NCBI GenBank assembly: GCA_003988855.1
Contig: QYAI01000080.1
Location: forward strand, 1 to 64,000
Source: Arachnopeziza araneosa
Lineage: Eukaryota; Ascomycota; Leotiomycetes; Helotiales; Arachnopezizaceae
Direction of reading: 5' to 3'
DNA length: 64,000 bases
Positions 61,652 to 64,000 of this stretch are shown piece after piece (positions within the stretch are counted from its first letter, which is position 1; each line of letters begins with the position of its first letter). Both the position numbers and the translations under genes were made by a program. Under the pieces are notes generated by a model. That model did not search any database and had not been told where the DNA came from. It worked only from the letters and a program-made list of their open reading frames with translations.

Positions 61652-62974
61652 ATGGCGTCGACAGGTTACACCCCAACATCATGGGGAACTGAGCCCACAA
61701 AACTCTATGAATTTCGAGGCAGAAATTACTCAGCAAAACCAAAAAAGCGACCTGAAGAACCCGTGACGATCAAATACATTAGTAGACCTCGATTTTCAAA
61801 GACTGCCCAAAAAAACTCAGGATTCGAGATAGTTCTGCAGGGTTTCAAACAACTGCTGGCATTTCTTCTAGTCTTTTTCATCACTTTCTATGTGCTAGGG
61901 TTGTTGATTCTTGGTGTACACAAGTTAACATACGTCGGTCCATTTCCTCCACCGGACTTTGAGGAGCTTATGGATCTCCAAAAGAAGGTAGTCGAGATTC
62001 GAGAGGAATACCAAGATAGGGCCGTGTTGAACAGTGCCATATCAAATGGCACCCAAATAGTCAGAGAGATACTCATTGCTACCAAATTTAGCAACCTGAC
62101 TTTTAAGTAAGTAGACAAAAACGCTTGTGTGACAGCCTGGTTCTGACCTGGAAGTAGACTAGATTTGTTAGATGAGCTGTTCATCTTTCATGACCAGTTA
62201 AACGATATCACGCTCGGCCTTCGTGACCTGACAAAGGTAACTGCTAGAACTACCGATGCTATGATTGCCGCGAACGATCTCATATTGAGGAAGCTTGAGA
62301 GAGTCTCCGATAAAATCACCATACAGACCAATGACAATTTCCTAGAGGGCATATGGAGTACCTCACTTGTCCCTCTTTACTGGTCAACGAAGCCTCCAAA
62401 AGTCGCTATCAGAGATCTGTTCCTGGAACAAATTGATTATAGTCATGAAGTGGTCCATGCTCAGGTCAAAGGATGTGAACCCCTCATCGCAGCTCTGAAA
62501 AAGTTAGAAGATCTCTCCTGGAACATCTTTGCTCTAGAGGAAGGTAATTTGAGATTATATACGAGAGACCGGACGCTCTTGCAGACAACTTGGCCGTGGG
62601 CTTTTGCTTTCAACACCAAAGGCTTGGAAATTCGAGACTTGAGCAGTCAGACCAAAGGCTTGGAGGAGGTACTGTTGAATCAAGCCAGTCTCTACAAACA
62701 GATATCAGTCATGGCTGCGAGACTACGTCTCATTGGAGTCGAATTGGAAAACTTGAAAGAGGAGGTTTTTGAGCCTGTTCTAGGAGAGGAAGACAATGAG
62801 AGTATAACAGGAACTGAGCAACTGGATATTGTCAAAGCGGGCACGAAAATATTGAAGGAGAAACAAAAAAGAGGACGGGAGAAGGAGAATGAAAGGGTTA
62901 AGTCGGCGCAAAAAATGGTAAGTACTAGGACTTATAGCACTGCGCAAAGTTCTATTACTACTGTTTTTTATTAA
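61652..62974 (+). CDS. Lineage-specific single-pass membrane protein
   Basis: Two exons (61652-62106 and 62158-62974) encode 423 residues. I do not recognise a family. The N-terminal about 70 residues are basic and soluble. 'QLLAFLLVFFITFYVLGLLI' is one strong membrane helix, so the larger C-terminal part lies on the other side. That part is alpha-helical and heptad-like: 'EELMDLQKKVVEIREEYQDR', 'IAANDLILRKLERVSDKI', 'LKEKQKRGREKENERV'. The ATG at 61652 (AAAATGGCG) is preferred to 61490. Near the end, a good intron signal (GTAAGT at 62920 and a pyrimidine-rich TTTTTTATTAAAG ending at 62977) would splice straight to TGA, giving a protein ending KSAQK instead of 19 further residues. Two C-termini are therefore possible. 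Confidence 0.7.
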
Positions 62975-63542
62975 AGATGTGAACTATAGTCCAGATTGTT
63001 CGATTAACGATAACCATACTGTCGTTTCCTTCTTCCGAATTTAGTCCAGGTGCAATTATTCGGCCGTTCGATAAGAACAGGCTTGACCATCATATGTGGA
63101 CTTATTTCATGAACAATATAATTTGAGCTTCAACACACTGCAGATGAATTCTCACTTGGTCCGTCAACCCACACAAATAGCCAGTTCGCCGTCGTGATTA
63201 TTTCCGTTCTCTTAGATCGGCTGATACATAAGAGGCAGGAGGAAAGCAGTAGCGATGAGGTCATTCTTACAGGAGCTCCTCGGTGTTTAGAAAGGAGTGA
63301 AACTTATTACCTGGTGAAGAAAGATAGAGGCTATTCTCAAACCCATGTATGAAACAAATACAAGGCTGACAAAACGCACGGACATCTAGCCTCGTGCCTC
63401 CTTGAAACCAAACACCTCCTCGTTCGTCTCACCACCGTCGACAAAAATGGCAGCGGCTACACATTAAACAATCTGTTCTTTTACTCTTCTCAAATATTCT
63501 TCCTCTTCCATATTCACCAATCTTCACCTAATCAACATAAAC
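62975..63542. other. Intergenic region
   Basis: 568 bp between two genes on the plus strand. It has no recognisable gene or repeat. The 3' part (63390-63542) is pyrimidine-rich and is probably the leader of the dehydrogenase gene. Confidence 0.5.
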
Positions 63543-64000
63543 ATGTCCCATCCTAACCCACCACAAGAGCTTGCCTGGGCAAAACCCCTCTCCATCGACC
63601 TCCTCCTCAAAGTCCTCAATGTCACCTTCTTCCACCCTTTCGTCGCATGGATGGTGCCTCTGTGTATGCGGGCGCAAGCCATGAAGTGGCAGCACCCAGC
63701 GATCCAGATCACAATTGGATATGCGTCTGTCCTCACTCTGTTATACTTCCTCAATGTTTTAAATAAGCAGATTGCGTACTCGAAGGCGCGGACAGTGGAT
63801 TTCTCCGAAGAGGTTATAGTGATTACAGGTGGTGCGAGTGGATTGGGACTCTTAATTGCGGAGGTATATGGTATGAGAGGAGCGACGGTTGCAGTGCTGG
63901 ATGTTAAGGATTTGGAGTCTGGTGAGGCGAGAGGGGTAACAACGTATAAATGCGACGTGGGCAATGCGGACGAGGTTGCAAAGGTTGCGGTAGAGATTGA
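63543..64000 (+). CDS. Short-chain dehydrogenase/reductase, 5' part
   Basis: The open frame begins at ATG 63543 and runs without a stop to the window end, so the gene is cut. The first about 75 residues hold a hydrophobic anchor ('ITIGYASVLTLLYFLNVLN'). Then comes the Rossmann fold: VIVITGGASGLGLLIAEVYG, with the glycine-rich TGGASGLG cofactor motif, and 'GATVAVLDVKD', where an Asp after the second strand suggests NAD preference. 'YKCDVGNADEVAKVA' is the adenine-binding segment. This layout (N-terminal anchor plus SDR) is that of membrane-bound retinol/steroid-dehydrogenase-like SDR16C enzymes; the substrate cannot be told. The catalytic YxxxK lies beyond the window. Confidence 0.9.
   Translation, partial: MSHPNPPQELAWAKPLSIDLLLKVLNVTFFHPFVAWMVPLCMRAQAMKWQHPAIQITIGYASVLTLLYFLNVLNKQIAYSKARTVDFSEEVIVITGGASGLGLLIAEVYGMRGATVAVLDVKDLESGEARGVTTYKCDVGNADEVAKVAVEI

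Overview
The window is the left end of a chromosome from a filamentous ascomycete (Pezizomycotina). It opens with 15 perfect copies of AACCCT, the C-rich strand of the TTAGGG telomere. The genes have short GT-AG introns, mostly 40-70 nt. The families are typical of moulds: LaeA-like methyltransferase, HET domain, patatin-NACHT-ankyrin NLR, sedolisin, OPT transporter, fungal RelA/SpoT and DUF7923 zinc finger. AT-rich, TpA-rich stretches look like decayed, possibly RIP-mutated, repeats. Leotiomycetes is my best guess, but the sequence alone does not settle it.

Layout. 1-1.7 kb is telomere and degenerate subtelomere. 1.7-24.6 kb is an accessory arm: a cytochrome P450 and an eight-exon methyltransferase in tandem; a GrpB-type and a RelA/SpoT-type nucleotidyltransferase-fold gene in tandem; a protein kinase broken by a homopolymer frameshift; a secreted glycerophosphodiesterase; a head-to-head pair of a patatin-NACHT-ankyrin NLR and a HET-domain gene; and a secreted sedolisin. 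25.9-38.6 kb is conserved housekeeping: an OGFr-domain protein, the 3,204-residue VPS13 and a mitochondrial DUF3429 protein. 38.6-46.9 kb is a second, decayed accessory island with diverged repeats, an MFS transporter pseudogene, a DUF7923 zinc-finger gene and a 5'-eroded Ecm33-like gene. 46.9-64 kb is again mostly conserved: PRKRIP1-like splicing factor, histidine phosphatase, pseudokinase, OPT oligopeptide transporter, a lineage-specific membrane protein and a short-chain dehydrogenase cut by the window end. Two long gene-free gaps (2.3 and 3.6 kb) flank the pseudokinase.

How the parts may work together. The NLR and the HET gene share a 554-bp bidirectional upstream region and are the best candidate for an allorecognition/cell-death locus. 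Fungal patatin-NLRs (for example PLP-1 of Neurospora, which works with SEC-9) and HET proteins are both established incompatibility factors. The P450/methyltransferase pair looks like a small specialised-metabolism doublet without a backbone enzyme in view. The GrpB/RelA-SpoT tandem puts two nucleotide-transfer folds side by side.

Structure not explained by genes includes an unnamed dispersed repeat family: arrays of about 37-55-nt monomers with one conserved flank, at 13.0, 50.5 and 56.3 kb. A second decayed family appears to link the subtelomere with 39-40 kb. There is also a diverged direct duplication of about 150 nt carrying GCACGTGA sites at 20.8-21.1 kb. Splice models were made by hand; each intact multi-exon model keeps a continuous frame, which supports it, but none is confirmed by transcripts.
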